This document shows, one piece after another, positions 12,301-24,574 of a DNA stretch of 64,000 nucleotides. A model generated the notes under the pieces. The model was not told the origin of the DNA. It saw only the letters and a program-made list of their open reading frames with translations, and did no database searches. The DNA lies in the NCBI GenBank assembly GCA_018398805.1, contig JAGFBZ010001543.1, positions 434,001 to 498,000 on the forward strand. Reading direction: 5' to 3'. The DNA comes from Hirundichthys speculiger (taxonomy: Eukaryota > Chordata > Actinopteri > Beloniformes > Exocoetidae). A program made the position numbers and the translations under genes. Positions within the stretch are counted from its first letter, which is position 1. Every line of letters starts with the position of its first letter.

Positions 12301-15300
12301 TCACATTTGATTGATTTTGTGTTTTGTGTATAGTTACGATGTAAAGTAACACATTGTTTTTTTTTTTTTTTCCGTGTGTGTGATTTTTTTTTTTTTTTTT
12401 CCTCTAAGAGTGAAAATGCTCGACTGGCCTTATGTGAGCATCCCCAGTGGACCCCAGTTGTAGTAATGTTGGGTTTGCTGCAGTGCAGCGTTCCGCCCAT
12501 CCTGAAGTCTGAACTCCTGCATTGCCTGGCAGCCTTTGGGAAGTCACCAGAGATCGCTGCCTCCCTTTGGCAGTCACTGGAGTACACACAGGTAGGACTG
12601 AAAAAGTTTTATAGATAAAAAAAAAAAAAAAAACAACCCTTTCTCTCCTTTTTTTTTTTTTTTTTTAAATTAATTAATTTAAAAAAAAAATCAATTTAAC
12701 ATCAGTTACATTTATTTTTTTTATTTTTGAAAATGCTTGGAAGCAAAGTGCAGAATCCAATGCAACTTATTTTTAGGGAAAAAAAGCGTTAAGAGCCTTT
12801 GTGAAAATAGAAACTACTGACTACTTAAAGAAAACTTTAAAACCAGTGTTGTGGATTCTATCTGCAACCATCAGTTTCAAAGGAACAAAATGTCCAGGCG
12901 CTCGTAGCAGTTTCACCTTCTTTACTGAAGAGCTTTCGTGATCATGAATTTACAACAGATTTCGTGCGCGATTCAGCAGGTGTACAAAATGAATGCTAGG
13001 TGTCTGTATATTCTTTTTCGCCCTTCCCTTAAAAAAATTGCCAAAAATGGCGCAACAGTGCCCTCTAGCATTCTGGCATATAAATTGAAACAACATTTAT
13101 ATGGAACAAAGAGGCAAATACTTTCAAAGTAGCGTGTCGCCTTTTAACAAATAAACAGTACAAACAAACAGTACAAAAAATTCTAATCTTAAACCATATG
13201 TTTTAACATAACAAACAATATTTTTTGAATTGAAAATTGATTTAAATTGAATCGTGGCCCCCAAAATCATTGAATCAAAAAAATTGAATCGTGAGATGGT
13301 AAAAGATTCACACCCCTACTGCCAGTGTTGTCAGGTATTTCTGTACGAAAGTGACAGTTTTTCCTATCTTTTTGTTATACCACAGATCCTTCAGACAGTT
13401 CGAGCCCCAGGACAGAGGCAGTCAGCAGGGAATTGAGGTGAGTTTTGCTCTGATTGAAACTGATACTAGATTTTCAGGGCTTGGCTCATCTTGAAAGTTT
13501 TTCAATTTTTCCAAGTTTTTCTTTCTTTTTTTTTTTAACTTATTTTTTTATTAAATTTTTCTACAAACAATTGCAGTGTCAAACAATTGTCAAAACAAAC
13601 GTTTTTCTTTCAAGTCTTTGTCTATTCCCTGTTTATTATTTTATGTACCAAAATATTAGATAACTTGCACTGCCTGTATTGTTTTATTTGATCACAATTT
13701 GTAAGATGTCAATAGGTATAATAAGACTGTGATTTCTGCGACTGAAACGTGATACACAATTATATCAGCCAAAGTCTTTTGTTGTTATATTTACAAGTGT
13801 GATATGGGAATATTAGCTCTGTACAATGCTGCTGTAATTACCACTGCTGAGCTACTTGGTACTATAGATGATTTCTGTGTTAGCTGAAGCTTATTCTGTA
13901 AGAAGATGGACATTTGGCAAACATAATGACCTGATTTCTTGACTCTCAGGTCGAGCTGAACGAGATTGAGTCGAGCTGTGAGGAGTACCCACTCACACGA
14001 AGTTTCTGTCATCTGATCAGCACATTAGTGGAGAGCAGCATGCCTGTTAATCTGGGGGCAGGTCTACGGGCGCCGGGCTTTCAGCCTTACCTGAACTTCT
14101 TGCGTGACTGTGTATTCCTCCCCTTCCCCACCAGAGCATATCGTCGTCCAGCTGAGAAGGTATACTTTTTCTTCTGGTGTTAAGATGTTGTTTTGTAGGT
14201 TAAGCATACATATATTCTGTTTTTACTACCCCCCCCACCATCACCAGTTTATTCATTTATTTCTTTTCTAAATGACTTGGGATCTCTCAGTGGGAAGTAG
14301 CTGACTCTGTTCTGGAAGTGTTCCACAAGCTGCTGCGTGACTACGAGCCCCAGCCATCAGACTTCATCCAGGAGACAGTGGAGCTGCAGGGTGAGCAGGT
14401 CCCGGCCCACAAGCCCCCCGGCCACAGCATCTTGTTCCATCTGCTTAATGACTCACCCATGCTAGCACTTTGTCTTAGCCTGCTGGAAGAGGGCGTGCGC
14501 CAACTGGACACTTATGCACCATTCCCTGGTGAGAGATGCACTGCTGCTGTTAAAAAAATGATTTATTGTGTGTCTGTGGTTGTTCTGGCAATATAGTTCA
14601 TCACTTCTCTGTCATGCAGGTAAAAAGCACTTGGAGTCAGCAGTGTTGCACTGTCTATGCCTTCTGGACTTGGGTCTGCAGAAGGAGGTGGTATTCATGG
14701 ACCTCCTTAGGGAGAGCCAGGCATCCCTGTTGGTGTCTCCCCTGGAGCAGCTCCTGCAGGGGGTCAGTTCTCAAACCCGAAGAGCTGATCATATTGTCAA
14801 TATTGCCAGGTATAAACATTTCTGGATTTCTACGAGTAATGGTAGTGTTTTTTTTTTTACCCTGTTCTTGTTTAAAATGTCAGCTCATTCTTCAAGTCAT
14901 TATTTGTAATGCCATGTACTCAAAGAATAATTGGTCATTGCAACATTGGTGAGCCTGATTTTTGTCGTGCAGGTATCTTTATCACAGCAGCTCAAACCCA
15001 GATGCTGCTTTTCAAAGTGCCAAGATTCTGCGTCGCATTTCCAGCTACCCCAACATTCAGATGAGATTGGTGGGAGATTTCACACACGACCAGGTATGCA
15101 CAGATCAAACCAGTTTAACGGACTTCTTACACAACACAAATTTAAGTGTATTTTGACTTGTTTTTCTGAGCTACAGTTTGACCTTACACAATTTTTTTTA
15201 AGTCACACATCAAAAATGATTTTTTTTCCTCTTGCCTATGTAAAATGCATTGGTAAAATGAACTAGTCTAAAATATGTTCTTAATTGTAAGTCTTTAGTA

Positions 15301-18300
15301 CAAGTGCTATTATTTGTGAAACTAATCCTGTGTTTACAGTAGAATTTGACATTTGTGTCCATCTCCTTCAGGCTGTGAGTAACAAACTTATGGCTGGCTT
15401 TGTGGAGTGTTTGGACAATGAAGAAGCAGAAGAGGGACCAGAAACAGGAGATGGTGAGATGGTGTTCTTTGCCTATTACCTATGTAACATGTTACGTGAG
15501 CTTTGAGGCCCTAACATCTACAGCATTTGGTTTAATTTAAATCATGCAATTTTAAATCCCTGAAAGATGAATTGGTATAACACAAGTCTGAAGCCTCAAA
15601 CTCACTCTCGTTGGTTTGGCAAAACTTGTCAACATTCAGACTTGGACCCACAAAAGAAGGTGGCAAGAATCCGACACGAAACCCAGATCCACATCCTGAA
15701 CTTGCTCATTACCTCCTTGGAACTGAAGGCACCCAATCTGGCCCTTTATCTGCTGGGCTATGAAGTTAAGAAGCCTGTGTCCTCAACTACTCTCCAGGAT
15801 CAAGGTGATGGTCAGAAATTAATGTTTATTTCAGTGGTTTTTGTGATTTATGTGTTAAGTCATCTGTTGCCTTTTGTACTTAAGTGTTAATTGTTAGTTA
15901 CAATGGAGTCTTGTCTTTCACAGGTGTGTTGGGATGTCCACGTAGCTGCCTGCACGCGATCCTGAGTCTACTACAAAGAGGCACTGAGAAGAGATCAGGC
16001 CCTATACTCACACAGCAGGCTCCTCACCTGGCAGAGCTGTGCTACCAGGTAATGACAAAATAAGCTGCTTAAATAACTGGAAAGAAATGCATGTTCTTGA
16101 CTGGGAGCATTAATGCACAAAAGCACGAAAAAAAAATCAGTTTGGTGCATTGCCATAGTGGACAGACAGAACATGAATTGTTTCTCTTCCCTTCTCAGGT
16201 GATCTACCAGTTGTGTGCCTGCCCAGACACATCTGGACCTACCATGCGCTATTTGAGGACAAGCCAGGATTTCCTTTTTTCTCACTTACAACACCTGCCC
16301 TTCATCCTTCCTGGTGAGTTAAAAAATCTTCCAGAAATAATAGCAGCCATGAAGAATAATAATAATAATAATAATAATAATTATTATTTTCTGTTGCACC
16401 CCCCTAAAGAAGAAGAAAGCATTTTGCCCCACCCTCCACCAATTGTTATAAGTCCACTTCTGCGTAACACTGTATCCTTATTAACATTAAGGGAAACGAA
16501 AAAGAAATATAGATCAAATTTATAAGAAAGAATAACTTTATCATAATGGTTTTTTAGTCTGTAAAGATTTAAAGTGCATTAATCCCACCACAGTCGCAGT
16601 GAAGCCAAGCGCTACATCAGCATCATCATATTTCCTTGTCCTAACTTTCTGATGACTCTCATTTGTGTCATTATCTCCGTCTCTTTCTGCCTTTCTTTTT
16701 ATCCCTGTTAAATATTTTTCCGTTTTCTCTTGAGGGTTTGTTCACTTCCTATCTCCTGCTCTGTGCTGTGTGCGCGCATGTCCGTGCAAAAAAGACGCAC
16801 AATATAGCTAATACTCCCTGCATACACTGTGATGATGAGAGCGCCACTGCAGCCTACTGTAGTATATGTGCAATTACACTTTATTCCAGTAGAGGAAAAG
16901 AAGCAGGTTCCCTGGGGTCACACACGCCCCCCTCTGGCATTGCACCGCGGCCCCCAAAGGGGTCGTGCCCCCCTACATGAGAAGGACTACTTTAATGGAA
17001 GTAACTGATGGATTGAAATAAACACAAGCAAAGGATTGTAACAATAGTAAAAGAAGTGACTGCAACTGTCTTTACTTTGCTCTGTTATCTTCTTAGGTAA
17101 CCAGATTGCTGCTCTCTCCCAGATGTCTTGGCTCATGAAAACTGCTGCAATTGAGCTGAGAGTGACCTCACTGAACCGTCAGCGGTCGCATACACAACGC
17201 CTCGTTAACCTCTTATTGGATGACCAACCACATGCTCAGCATGCAGGTATAATTTTTTTTTTTTTTTTTTTTTTTTACTGAAAATTTTTGCAGAATGTAT
17301 TTTATAAACTGATCCAAATAATGCTTTTCTTTTCAGTGAATGAGTGCACTCTGATGCTGTTCTTGTATGCATTTATATTCAAATCGATGGAAATTTTGCA
17401 GTTTTTAGCTCTAAGGGTTCCCATTAGAGTTTAAGTTGCTTTTACTACACCATCCATGATTTACTTTTTTAAAATTCAATTCAATTTTATTTGTATAGCA
17501 TCTGTTACACTGCCAATTGTCTCTAGGCCATTAAAGCAAGACAACACTTCCCAAAAGTAATCAAAAAATCTTTCAAATGAAATTAAAACTGTTCTAAACA
17601 TGAAAACATAAAAACTCTCATGTATTGATTTAAGTTTGCCTTTTTCCATGTATATTTGTTTAGAGAAGTTTGGATTAGATACAGATACAGATATGTTCAA
17701 TGGAAATTGAAAAAAATTAGAAAATGTCTATGAATGTATACTTAAACTTGACCTTTTTTCTATTTTCTAGCCGATGGGGAATCAGGCATGGAAGAAGAAA
17801 CCAGATCAGTCAGTGGTTTCCTTCATTTTGACACAGTCTCTAAAGGTTTGTGCCATCTTAGTTCCCATTCAGTTTAAATAGCTGAATGCAGCTGACACTG
17901 AAAAGCTGTATTTTAAACATCTATGTTAAAAAAATAAACAAAAAAACAAAATGAGAACATTCTTTTTGTCTTTTCACCATCAGTGCGCCGGAAGTTGTTG
18001 AGTGTGTTGGATGCAATTGACTTCAGTCAGGACATGCCTGAGCTGCTGCAGCTGGATTTCTTTGAGCGCACTCAGATAGAGCAAGTGATCTCCAACTGTG
18101 AGCATGTCAATGAGCAAGGACACACTGTGTGTAATGTTAAGGTAGGTTTCAAGATGGAATGTGTCGTTTTCATTTTTACTGGTATTGTTTTTATGGATTA
18201 TGTTTATTTTTTTATTACTCTTGTGATGATTCCTGTGCTGGATTGTTGATTCTGACTTTCCTCACAGTTGCTTCATAGAGTGCTGGTTGCAGAGGTAAAT

Positions 18301-21300
18301 GCTCTGCAAGGGATGGCAGCACTTGGACAGAGGCCCTTGTTAATGGAAGTAAGTCAAGTCCAGCTAATGGGACTTTTGTGTGTATTGAAATTGTGTGGAC
18401 ATTTCTATTTGTGTGGGGCAGATATGTCTCAGAAAAAAACATTGGCAGAGGATTGTGTCTTTTTTAAAATATAGTTTTCAAATGTTAAACTGAAAATTGA
18501 TTCAAATTCTCCTGCTCTTGCTATGGGTCTTCCTGTTGTTAACAACATAATATTTTAACATTAAAGATGGAGCCTAAATGTTTTTATACTTCCATCCGTG
18601 GTTACATTCCTGTAGGAGGTGAATTCCATCCTGCAGCAGGTGGTGGAACGTAACCGCGTCCGTCGGAGTCTCAGTGGAAAACGCCACGCACTCCAGTCCT
18701 GGAGAAGCCTGGTGGAGACGCTGCTGACCGCCTGCCCGCCTGATCTCATTGCTCCTGATGACAGACAGCTCATCATCAGAGATCTGCTGCTGGACCTGCA
18801 TGATAAGGTTGGTGAGGATGGATGAAATCGATGGGTAAAATTAGTATAGCAAAAAAAAAGGTACTTGACCTTTTTAATGGAGCAGTTTATGGGAATCTTA
18901 GAAATAACAAAATTATATTAAATATATTTTGAAATATATACATTTATTAATTTCCCTTTGGAAAATAAGAAATTCAGAGGTGTTGTTTTCTGTTCATTAA
19001 ATACTTGGAACAAGTAAAATTATATTATACATTGTAACAAATAGAAGATAATTTTTCACTGTCACTGCATATTTCTATCCAACACAGTTTTTCTTGAAGC
19101 AAGAAAATACATTGATAAAGTATAGGAGTTATAAAAGGATCAACTTGTATTATGTAGGTATTATCAGAGGATGCTGCAGGAGAGTTGATGCCGGTTGTTG
19201 CTGGTGCCGTCTTCACTCTGACGGCCCAGCTCAGCCAGTCGGTGCTGTCCGAGCAGCAGCAGGGAGGAGGATCAGAAGCTTCTTCAGGCTTTGCCTCCAT
19301 TGCCAACTCAGCCCTTCATCTCATCCTCCGCAAGCTTCTGGACTTCATCCTTTGCACTGGTTAGTGATTACTTAAAACCTTTTGACTCTTATGCTGATAT
19401 TTTTCCCCTGACTTATGCCAGCCTGGAAAACATTTAGTTTAAACATTTTTTACTGTCTTACATCTAGGAGGGGGATACCAGCGTCTGCGTGCTCACTTGT
19501 ATGGCTCTTTGCTTTTTTACCTTCAAATTGCCCAGAAACCTGAAGAACCTGATACTTTGCAAACAGGTACGACACGGATAACTGCTCAACTGATCAGCTT
19601 CATGTTCATACTATGGATTGCGACTAATTATACAAGTTGAAGACTGCTAGTATTTTATGCCAAATGTCAGAATTTGTCTTTTGTAAGATTTTAGTTTTTC
19701 CATACGGAAAAGGAAAAGTAACATCTGCTGCAATATCAAATCAGATATATTGTACAGCTGACTTAAAGAAAAGGATTGAAGGATGGTACTAAACATTAAT
19801 ATATACTTAGACAGTTGTTCACAATTTAAAAAAAAAAAAAAATCTCTTGGAATAGGAAAAGCCATGTGGGAACGTCTCACAGCCCCCGAGGATGGATTCT
19901 CCAAACTTGCAGAGAGAAAACCTTGCCATCATTGAAAGCTATGGCAAGGCTCTGAATGGAGATTGTGTGCAGGGATGCTTGTGATGGCCATGAAATAAGC
20001 AGGGTGAGATCTAAATGCTTTCTCAAAAAATGGTTGCTCATTCTGTTTCTTTTAATGAAACACTAAACTTTTGTTGTCTCAGCCCCACAATAGTGACTGT
20101 ATTACCCACCCTGAATATTATATCCTGTATAAGCCTGACTCTGTTTTCGATTCCTTTGCTTTTTTTCTCTGTTAGATGCTCGCTCTGGCTGTCCTGGACC
20201 GAATCCTTTCTATAGACCGTCAGAATCAGTGGCTGGTGTACATATGTAACAGTGGCTACCTGCGTTCATTAGTGGAGAGTCTGAGGCAGGATGATACTGC
20301 CCTGCAAAGCCTCCTCACACCCTCAGCCACCGTTGCTCAAACCACTCTACATCTATGAGAGCAAGATGGTAAGAAAATCATGAGAGTCAGTTTTTGCATT
20401 TCATTGCATTCAAAACTTTAAAGTACCTGTTGCATACAGACTTTACTGTTTGTGGGAAATAATAAAGGAGATACCAACGGATCTGTGTCTCTTCAGGCCC
20501 TGCTGACTCGTGTGGCTAAGACTTGTCAGGGAGCTGTGGAGCTGCTGCGCTGTGGGCTGGTAGCACAGCTGATCGAGTGTCAGGTGTTTGACATGGTACC
20601 TGACAGCGACTTCACACAGGTATTGAAGGAAAGAGTGGGTAGATCAAACTATCTGTATAATTGCAACATCTTAGGGTGTATTTTTGAATTGATCACAGAA
20701 AGAAAGGAAATGCTTTACAAAATTGGACAGTCAGGCCTGACTTTTAAATGCTATTTTTTTGCTTTTTTTTTTAGCTATATAGTGAGCTTAATAATTTCTA
20801 CATTGGCACAATACAGTTAAAAGATTGACAGCTTGTTGCTTAAATAGCTTCCATTTTTGGTGTGTTGAACTGATCTCTATCTGGACCTTCATGAGTTCTG
20901 TTTTTTTTTATAGCCATCATTATATTTGTGTATCTTCTTCTCTGGGTTGCAGGGTGATGAGGGACCCATCAGGCTTCATCCCAACTCCTATGGACCGCTA
21001 CAGGCAGATTCTTTTACCAGCCTTAAGGCTCCTTCAAGTGATACTGACGTCTACGTCAATAAATCACCAGCAGGGGGCAGCACAGGTAAACAAAAATGTC
21101 TGTAGGACACTTTCCATCCATTTAGAGTTATATTTTAACCACAAAGATTAAAATTATCTGAATGCTTTTTAAAGTATTATATGAGAAAGATCTGTCTTGG
21201 CCTTGTTATTCGTACTTGCTGGGTTTAATGCTTCATTGATTAGTTGGTGAGCAAAAGCAAATCAAGGTTTCACAATGACTGTACTTAACAGTTGCATCTG

Positions 21301-24233
21301 TCTCCGTAGGTTCTCCAGTGGCTGATAGTTCATGCAGACACCATTCAGTCTCTGCTGCGCTGTCAGGAACTTAGTATGGGAGCTTTGAAAGAACTCTCTT
21401 TGCTCACTGGTATTATCAGTAAAACAGCTCTGCCAGGTATGAAGATGATATATTACACTAAGTTGAAGTGACCCTATACACCTTCACTCTCACTCACACA
21501 TATGCACAAGAAAACTAACATTTGCTGCAAGATCAAATTGTATATATATATCTGATGTATTAAAAGGTAGTGACAATTTTGGCACTCATCGTTAATACAT
21601 ATGCAGACAGTTGTTTTTTTTTTGTTTTTTTTTTTTAAAAGAGTCATTGTCTCAATTAGTGGTGTTGGTATTCTTTAAGGTGTGCTTGAGATCGGTGGAG
21701 AAGTCAACAGTGCTGCTCTTATGGAGTTCCAGGGTCACATTAACAGATTCCAGGTTAGACATTTACCACCTGTTTTTATTGTTTATAATCTTGGAAGGCC
21801 CTGTCCAACACCAGTCCTGTATCGACTTGACTGATAATGCATCTTATTTACAGTGTAGGAAATGTAGAGTTGGTAACAAGTCTCTCTGGTAATAGCGTCT
21901 GTGTCTGTCCCTGCTGGGCCGTCTGGGAGGAAGTGAGCGAGAGAGGTTATTAAAGCAGGCTGAGATCACTGCAGCAGGAGAGGCATCTGAACAACGAGAG
22001 GAGATCGAGGTGGCCATGCAGCAGGTTTGAAAATCTATCTATCACTATATGAGACATAAAAGGGGTATTCTTAGTGCTTTACCTTCTCTTAAACGCTAAG
22101 AGATGGGGAGGAATAAAAACTGCTCAAATATCAAGAAGGTTTTTAGTTTTGCATTGTCAGTGACCTGACTCATGATTCGCTCTGTCCTCAGGTGTGTGCC
22201 AACATTATGGAGTACTGCCAAACCCTCCTGCTGCAGAGCTCAGCACAGGCCCAGTTCAGCATCTGCCTCTTCAGCCCCTCAGGCAGCGACCCAGCTGGTA
22301 GAGATGGAGGACGCTCTGGTCAGTGACATTCTGTCCATACAGAAGAAAATGAAATCGGACTTGAATCTCTTTTTTTTTCTTTTTTTTTTTTTTATTTGAC
22401 CGGTATATACATCCAGAAACTCTTGATGCCTTTGTAGTTTTCTGATTTTAGAAAACCCTTTTTCTTCTTTCTTTTTAAGATCTTTCAATGTCTCTGCCGT
22501 CTATGGCTTACTCCCGGGTCCCTAGCCTGGGTCTGGTCCTGTATCTGCTGAAGAACAGTGCCGTAGATTTCTTCCAGTTTCACCAAAGTCACAGACAGAA
22601 CCTGGGCAAGCTGCAGAACCTGGATCAGCTGCCTCCAGAGGAGCTCAAGGAGGTAATAAAGGGCCGATATTTAGTTTCACTCCTCTTTCACAGTAATTAC
22701 ACAGCACCAGAAACTGGGTCAGTCTGATTGATATTACATCTTGTATTATTTTATATCTTTTTATTGTGTTGTTCCTTTCATAAGTTGATATCCTTTCCAC
22801 ACATGTGTTGAGTCATAGATGTCTAACAAAAATTAGCAGAAAAAAAAAAACTTTATAATTTTTTAAAATTTGTACATACTCCTTGTTATTTGCTGGACAC
22901 AATATAACACACGAAGACCAGCTTCCAAATTGTGATTTAACAAGTCACGTTTGTGGGCCCCAACACCTACTCTTCCCACAACAACCTCTGCTTTAAAAAA
23001 AAAAGGACAAATCTACACAGTAGAACTCAAACCATCAGTTATAGGAATAAGAAGAAAAGACAAATGTTTAATTTTCTTTTCTTTATCAGCCTTTAAACAA
23101 TCTTTATTGTATGCACTTAATTATAGTTTGTCTTTAGTTTTAACCACATTCTTTCTCTGTGTAGTTGTGCCAAGGTCTTGTGTCAGGCCCAGGAGGGGTG
23201 GAGAAGATCTCATCAGTCCAAAGGAGCTTGCTGGCCAAGAGAAGACTGGTCCAACTTATCAACAACAGAGCCAAGCTCATGGCTTTGTGCTCCTGTATCC
23301 TTTGGCCCATGTGGGCATAAATGTATTTATAGAGCATGTAACATAAAATGTTTTAGAGACTTTTTCATCACAACTGGAACATCTTTTTTGTGTCCATTGT
23401 TTGTCCTTTAGTCTATGCTTTTTATTATTATTAGTAGTATAGTAGTTTATGGTTGTATTGGGGAGATGAGCATCACAATAAAAGCATGTATAAATGCCAC
23501 ATCAGGAGACCCAGTAAAATGCCTTGACCTGCCACTTCCTCAGATGTTATTGAGACCTGCTTATTTGTGTTGTGGCGACCACCTGGAGTACTACCTGTTG
23601 CATTGTACTCCCACTGACCCCAAGGGCTCCCTGCTGCCTGGTGCCGGTTTATTCAGATCGCGCCTCGCAGATGGTAAGAAAATATTAAAAAAAAAAAAAC
23701 ATGCAGGCAGAGTCAGGAGTGGGCTCAGTTTAGTTTAAGGAATATTTGTAACTAAAGCAGATGATATAGCAGATATTGAGCACTTCTCAGATATAGTGAG
23801 AAATACTGATTGTGCCAACATTAATATGCTTATTTTCTTCAGATGCTTTGGTTGGACTACCAAGCTAGTGGAGGTCGTGGACTTGGCATGTCCAAGGTCA
23901 GCCAGCAAGACCTAGACTTGGTAAGAAACGGCTGTAAACTGGCATCGACTGCATTTACGCCTTATTTACTTCAGTCTGAGTGTGATGCTCATTTACAGGT
24001 TCAAATTAGTTGGTGTTGAACTGCCCACTGAAATGATTTCTAATCCAATTCTTTTCCGTCTGCTGCTTTTCTGGCCTCAGTTGAAAAGCGATATGATTGC
24101 AGGATTTGGGGAGGCCCTACAGAGAAAACTGGTGGAGGTGGAGGGATTGTACAGCCAGGTCCGCTCTCGTTGCACCTTCATCCAGGCCCTTGTCCGCAGG
24201 ATCCGTGGCTTGCTCCGACAGTCCAAAAGCTGA
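3312..24233 (+). CDS. nup205: Nucleoporin Nup205, complete gene in 42 coding exons
   Basis: Nup205 is a large alpha-solenoid scaffold of the nuclear-pore inner ring that works with Nup93, Nup35 and Nup155 (family knowledge). Exons: 3312-3339, 6316-6459, 6639-6810, 7040-7184, 7713-7873, 9929-10157, 10310-10474, 10619-10794, 11052-11168, 11369-11507, 11604-11755, 12065-12270, 12409-12591, 13386-13437, 13950-14159, 14291-14528, 14620-14809, 14973-15093, 15372-15453, 15640-15804, 15924-16048, 16199-16313, 17097-17246, 17771-17845, 17984-18141, 18268-18348, 18616-18807, 19158-19359, 19468-19566, 19856-20003, 20176-20368, 20497-20619, 20953-21085, 21310-21436, 21680-21753, 21896-22024, 22192-22318, 22480-22652, 23165-23294, 23544-23673, 23843-23920, 24081-24233. 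Diagnostic stretches include GQQGSRLLPEQLLTEAFILS, SWEHFFHSLMLYHE, NIARYLYH and FIQALVRRIRGLLR before the TGA at 24231. The protein is about 1950-2000 residues, as in the family. Exon 28 goes almost directly from LSEQQQ to GFASI and looks shorter than mammalian Nup205 there. Eleven exonic single-base duplications break the literal frame (see findings). I read these as sequence error, because everything between them is conserved and spliced correctly. Confidence 0.95.
4140..4780. repeat. Tandem repeat, 175-bp unit, about 3.7 copies (nup205 intron 1)
   Basis: Four near-identical copies lie in register. The landmark CATGTCTGTGATTTGTGAAA starts at about 4211, 4386, 4561 and 4737, so the spacing is 175, 175 and 176 bases. 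Each unit also contains TTATTCTGCTCTAATAGCAG (a hairpin-like TCTGCTctaatAGCAGA) and GTGCAGCTCCAAAACTACAA. The first unit is the most diverged and the last lacks one internal CTTTCTCTGATTTGTGAAAC segment. I see no coding potential. Confidence 0.9.
4960..5237. mobile_element. Remnant of a hAT-like DNA transposon end
   Basis: The stretch ends with TCGATAGTTATCGTGCACCCCT, the AT-rich cis-acting end seen in many vertebrate hAT/Charlie-type elements. No matching opposite end or target duplication was found, so the left border is arbitrary. It lies in nup205 intron 1. Assignment is by resemblance only. Confidence 0.35.
5496..6165. mobile_element. Non-autonomous hAT element (MITE), 670 bp, with 8-bp target duplication
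   Basis: Terminal inverted repeats begin TAGGGCTAGGCA on the left and, read on the minus strand, TAGGGCTGAGCA on the right. The element is flanked by a perfect direct duplication ATTAAATT at 5488-5495 and 6166-6173. An 8-bp target duplication is the hallmark of the hAT superfamily. The interior is AT-rich, has no transposase frame, and contains subterminal AATCGC/GCGATAA-type motifs. It lies in nup205 intron 1, upstream of exon 2. Confidence 0.85.
7190..7608 (+). mobile_element. Dispersed repeat with CCTCCGCCA ends, copy 1
   Basis: The element starts CCTCCGCCAAGGAGG, runs through (TGTC)n and AACTCAAAAAGTTATGGATG, and ends TTGGTGGAGGTCTGC, giving short imperfect inverted ends. A second copy in reverse orientation is at 59168-59592. 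No coding capacity is visible. It occupies nup205 intron 4. This is a common low-copy-similarity repeat of aquatic animal genomes. I do not assign it to a superfamily. Confidence 0.75.
8485..8825 (+). pseudogene. THAP-domain fragment, probably from a DNA transposon
   Basis: The ATG at 8630 opens MVLNCAAVGCTN, then GLSFHRFPAD, the start of a C2CH zinc-binding THAP domain (C-x4-C visible). A stop directly after DVER interrupts it where family members carry Arg (CGA to TGA fits). The same frame continues EKWIAVLRRA, and after a frameshift TSRICNEDF, the expected end of a THAP domain. No catalytic domain follows. THAP domains occur in P-, Kolobok- and some Harbinger-related transposases and in host THAP genes. 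Here the intronic location and damage favour a transposon remnant. Confidence 0.65.
8925..9475 (-). mobile_element. 3' part of an L2-like non-LTR retrotransposon, decayed
   Basis: The minus strand encodes the C-terminal end of a reverse-transcriptase ORF: RLDYCNALLAG, LQLIQNAAVRVLTG, LKILLLTYKAINGLAPCYL-type wording, then after frame changes SLRVQDYS and PLLWNQLPVWVKEADT. These are typical of fish L2/CR1-group LINEs. Only the 3' end is present. A related plus-strand fragment lies at 52270-52523. Confidence 0.75.
10921..11026. repeat. (TATAT)n pentanucleotide microsatellite
   Basis: About twenty copies of the five-base unit ATTAT/TATAT form an almost pure array in nup205 intron 8, ending about 25 bases before the acceptor of exon 9 (11052). 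The short remaining distance holds the TTTTTTTCCCTTTCCCTTAG pyrimidine tract. Confidence 0.95.
12640..13320. mobile_element. Possible hAT-like non-autonomous element remnant
   Basis: Nup205 intron 13 ends with repeated GAATCG/GATTCA motifs and the terminal-like ATTCACACCCCTA, which resembles ends of vertebrate hAT elements. The opposite end is obscured by poly(A)/poly(T) tracts near 12620-12700, and no target duplication could be recognised. No open frame of note. Confidence 0.3.
16314..17096. other. Nup205 intron 22 with (AAT)n and a repeat tail
   Basis: An (AAT)n run lies at about 16357-16382. Around 16925-16995 the text GGGGTCGTGCCCCCCTA followed by GAGAAGGACTA resembles a hAT/Charlie end. 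The remainder is unremarkable intron and has no supported exon. Confidence 0.4.
17474..17545. repeat. Short interspersed fragment with CAATTCAATTTTATTTGTATAG motif
   Basis: The ATTCAATTCAATTTTATTTG core followed by TATAG matches a motif also seen at 8457-8483 and is a recurrent tail in fish non-LTR-derived repeats. It lies in nup205 intron 23. Confidence 0.45.
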
Positions 24234-24548
24234 ATGATTGCCCTTTCTGAATGATTTAAAGGTTTGCCATCACAAAATGGACAAAAAAAGTTTTACTTGG
24301 CTTTTTCTGGCATCAGTGTTTTACATTGATCTTTTTTCTTGAATATTATGAGATGACTTATAACCGTGACAGTTTGTTACCATTAATAACATCACAGTAT
24401 AACAGTTGGGGACAAATTGTGTCAGCAGTTTGTAATTATGTCAACTAACTCTGCATTGATAAAATGTAGACTTCCAAAACACGTGGTATTTTTACTTGAG
24501 AGGATTTTTGATATTCTCTGGTTCAATGTCTTTTTTTCTTTTTGTGAA

Positions 24549-24554
24549 AATAAA
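24549..24554 (+). promoter_or_regulatory. Nup205 polyadenylation signal AATAAA
   Basis: A canonical AATAAA lies 316 bases after the nup205 stop codon and is followed by T-rich sequence. It predicts a 3'UTR of about 330-350 bases. Confidence 0.6.
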
Positions 24555-24574
24555 TATTTTCTAAGTCTGTTAAA

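Noticed and set aside
12180..12587. A 135-residue minus-strand open frame
   Set aside because: It is antisense to nup205 exons 12-13 and crosses a poly(T) intron tract.
3312..24233. Nup205 as a pseudogene, because the literal frame is broken many times
   Set aside because: All 42 exons keep splice sites, order and conserved residues. The breaks are single duplicated bases only, with no loss of exons, and fgd4 shows the same pattern, so sequence error is simpler.
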